This document shows, piece by piece, positions 62,299-64,000 of a stretch of 64,000 nt of DNA. The translations under genes were made by a program, and so were the position numbers. Source of the DNA: Gammaproteobacteria bacterium (GTDB lineage Bacteria; Pseudomonadota; Gammaproteobacteria; Pseudomonadales; Azotimanducaceae); NCBI GenBank assembly GCA_009837185.1, contig VXUA01000085.1:59664-123663 (forward strand). The letters run 5' to 3'. Positions within the stretch are counted from its first letter, which is position 1; each line of letters begins with the position of its first letter. Below the pieces are notes generated by a model. It worked only from the letters and a program-made list of their open reading frames with translations, had not been told where the DNA came from and made no database searches.

Positions 62299-64000
62299 AT
62301 GAACCAGAGTAAGCAATCATATCGTGTTTTAGCAGCAACAGTACCAATTGTGGTGGGCGTTGGTATTGTTGGTGTGTTATATCTTACGCAGCCGGCAAAC
62401 ACTGATGTGCTCGAACAAAACACCGAAATACAGGACCGTGATGGTAATGATCAACATGTTGTAGATTCAAAATCTGTTGGGTCGTCGCGTCAAAATAGTT
62501 CGAATTTGAACGAAGACTCGCTCTTTGACGCTTTGTCCGAATACGAAAATCCTTTTGACTTAAAACGATCGTTGCTTCGCCTAGTTGATGAAGCGACTGA
62601 ACAAGAGCTTGTGGAAATATTTCACGAAAGTCGCGAATATCCATTGGCATTTGATTCCATTCAAACGCCTCATTGGCTAAGGAGTGTCGTACTCTCTAAA
62701 TTACTCGATGTGGACAGCAACACAGTACAGACCCTTTTTGAGCAACTTGACGGACAAACCGCACAGGTTGTGGTGTACGGTGTGATGCGTGAATGGAACC
62801 AGATGCATGTGGACAAAGCAGTCAAGTTTTTGGCTCTGTTCGGCAAGGGGTTGCAAAGACAGGGACTGTTAGGACTGATCGACGGTAATACTTCCGTCGA
62901 CCGTTCGAGCTTCATTGAGATGGGTATAGAACTAGGATTTTTAGAGGACTACCTGATAGGCTTGTTAGACCGGCATCAACGTGTACAAGACCAAGCGTCA
63001 TTGGAAGATATCGCGAAAGAACTTGAAAACCTAATTTTCAAGGGTCAATACCGATTTCACGAGGTCCTGCAAGATGCTTCAAGTTACGTTCTTGACGAGG
63101 GGTTGGACTCGTTGCCACAAGTTCTTGAACTTTTCAACGAGCAATCGGTAGACATCATGTCCCCGACCGTACGCATGTTCTTCGATGTAACTCAATCGAG
63201 TTTGGTTTCTTACGTTGCACGGAGCGATCCAGAACAAGTGTTTGAGTATTTAATGAATTTGGGTAAGCCCCTTGATGTGGACTTGCTCTCTTCAGTGTGC
63301 GAAGTGTGGTTCGGTAGAGACCCAGAGACACTATGGAATCGGTTAGAAGGCAAAGATCTTAAATACGACCGGCACGAATTAACTGAAGACGTCATCAGAC
63401 ACTGGACTATGCGGGAACCCGAGCTCGCACTAGTCTCATTGGATCAATTTCCAGCAGAATATCACGACGTCGTGTATGCTCAAGTCGCACTAAGAGTAGC
63501 GGAGGACTCTCCTCTCCAAGCACTCGAACTATTGCGTGAGACAAGCGACTGGTCTCTGACTCGTAGCGAGCGCGCAGATCGTAAAAGAAATGTCGATCGC
63601 ACTGTGGGACATAATTTTGCCATCGAGCGGACGATTTCTGCTGCTGCGGAGGCAGATCCCATTTTGACGATTGAGTGGATAGAGTCTGAAGAGTCTAATT
63701 TAGACGAGTCGATGAAGACTGGATTTTTACATCGTGCATTTCAGAGTTGGGCAGGATCAGATCCCAACGTCGCTTTCGAAATGGCTCTGCAGACCCCGTT
63801 GACAGCCAATACTACGGGTTTTGAAGCAACAGTCGTTGGTTGGGTGGCGAGAGAGGATGTAGATCACGCTGTCAAGTTGTTACCAAGAGTCCGCGAAGGT
63901 AAAACAAAATTCTCCGCTTATCGCCGAGTCATGTACCGGTTAGAAGGGGAGTGTCCTAAATTCCGTGTATGGGAAGATTTCCCATACTCTCCCCAGAGGA
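62299..64000 (+). CDS. Membrane-anchored helical-repeat protein (solenoid 2), cut by the window end
   Basis: An ATG at 62299, 6 bp after the previous stop, opens a frame that stays open to base 64000, giving at least 567 residues with the C terminus outside the window. A membrane helix lies at about 8-30. A polar linker is followed by helical repeats with the same W-x-x-x-(D/E)-P-x-x-A theme (HWTMREPELAL, SWAGSDPNVAFEMAL, with FNMAL in the first paralogue). It is a clear paralogue of the gene before it but diverged throughout. The two products could form a complex. Function is unknown. Confidence 0.75.
   Translation, partial: MNQSKQSYRVLAATVPIVVGVGIVGVLYLTQPANTDVLEQNTEIQDRDGNDQHVVDSKSVGSSRQNSSNLNEDSLFDALSEYENPFDLKRSLLRLVDEATEQELVEIFHESREYPLAFDSIQTPHWLRSVVLSKLLDVDSNTVQTLFEQLDGQTAQVVVYGVMREWNQMHVDKAVKFLALFGKGLQRQGLLGLIDGNTSVDRSSFIEMGIELGFLEDYLIGLLDRHQRVQDQASLEDIAKELENLIFKGQYRFHEVLQDASSYVLDEGLDSLPQVLELFNEQSVDIMSPTVRMFFDVTQSSLVSYVARSDPEQVFEYLMNLGKPLDVDLLSSVCEVWFGRDPETLWNRLEGKDLKYDRHELTEDVIRHWTMREPELALVSLDQFPAEYHDVVYAQVALRVAEDSPLQALELLRETSDWSLTRSERADRKRNVDRTVGHNFAIERTISAAAEADPILTIEWIESEESNLDESMKTGFLHRAFQSWAGSDPNVAFEMALQTPLTANTTGFEATVVGWVAREDVDHAVKLLPRVREGKTKFSAYRRVMYRLEGECPKFRVWEDFPYSPQR

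Overview
The window reads as a continuous chromosomal segment of a free-living, probably marine gammaproteobacterium. The evidence is the order rnc-era-recO, the order rpsB-tsf-pyrH-frr-uppS-cdsA-rseP-bamA-skp-lpxD-fabZ-lpxB-rnhB-dnaE-tilS, an RsmJ-type 16S rRNA methyltransferase, and a Gram-negative envelope (BamA, lipid A genes, a TonB-dependent receptor, type II secretion parts). Base composition is moderate, genes are packed tightly with many ATGA or TTGA overlaps, and TTG start codons are frequent. I cannot place it below class. No tRNA, rRNA, transposase or CRISPR array was seen.

Layout. 0-10 kb is accessory: a decayed hicBA locus, a prolyl oligopeptidase, a broken HhH-GPD glycosylase-like gene, a PDZ-M48 lipoprotein protease, a small sensor-domain protein followed by a secreted trypsin-like protease, an AAA ATPase and a TM2 protein. 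10-20 kb holds a YejABE-type peptide importer without its ATPase, a 1246-residue secreted metzincin with calcium-binding and FG-GAP repeats, and an SO_0444-type metal permease. 20.5-25.5 kb is the core run rnc-era-recO-relA-adk. 25.5-29.3 kb is an insert-like stretch with an intact hicBA module, one doubtful ORF and a TonB-dependent receptor carrying an EF-hand loop. 29.6-34 kb has an EEP-family hydrolase, moeA, and the divergent tsaB-methyltransferase-rsmJ group.

34-39.7 kb is a leftward operon map-dapE-gspN-gspC-gspD that places the type II secretion secretin and its partners behind housekeeping genes. 39.9-57.5 kb is the rightward translation, envelope and replication cluster, from which glnD, dxr, lpxA and accA are absent at the places where related gammaproteobacteria often have them. 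57.5-64 kb contains a frameshifted sterol-desaturase-family gene, a TlpA-like thioredoxin lipoprotein, and two tandem membrane-anchored helical-repeat proteins of unknown function, the second cut by the window end.

How the genes work together: the window is rich in exported hydrolases (trypsin-like, metzincin, M48) and uptake systems (Yej-type peptide import, TonB receptor), and it carries secretin genes that could export the former. The most unusual signals are a composite upstream element (GGAACTTTCCCG-N8-CTGACTAA) found exactly 30 bp before both hicB starts, 25.5 kb apart; an RNase III lacking four of seven conserved acidic residues; a long acidic tail on ribosomal protein S2; and the tandem solenoid pair. 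Four loci show disruption (hicA relic, HhH glycosylase, sterol desaturase, an amber codon before the gene at 10355), which is either real decay or assembly error.
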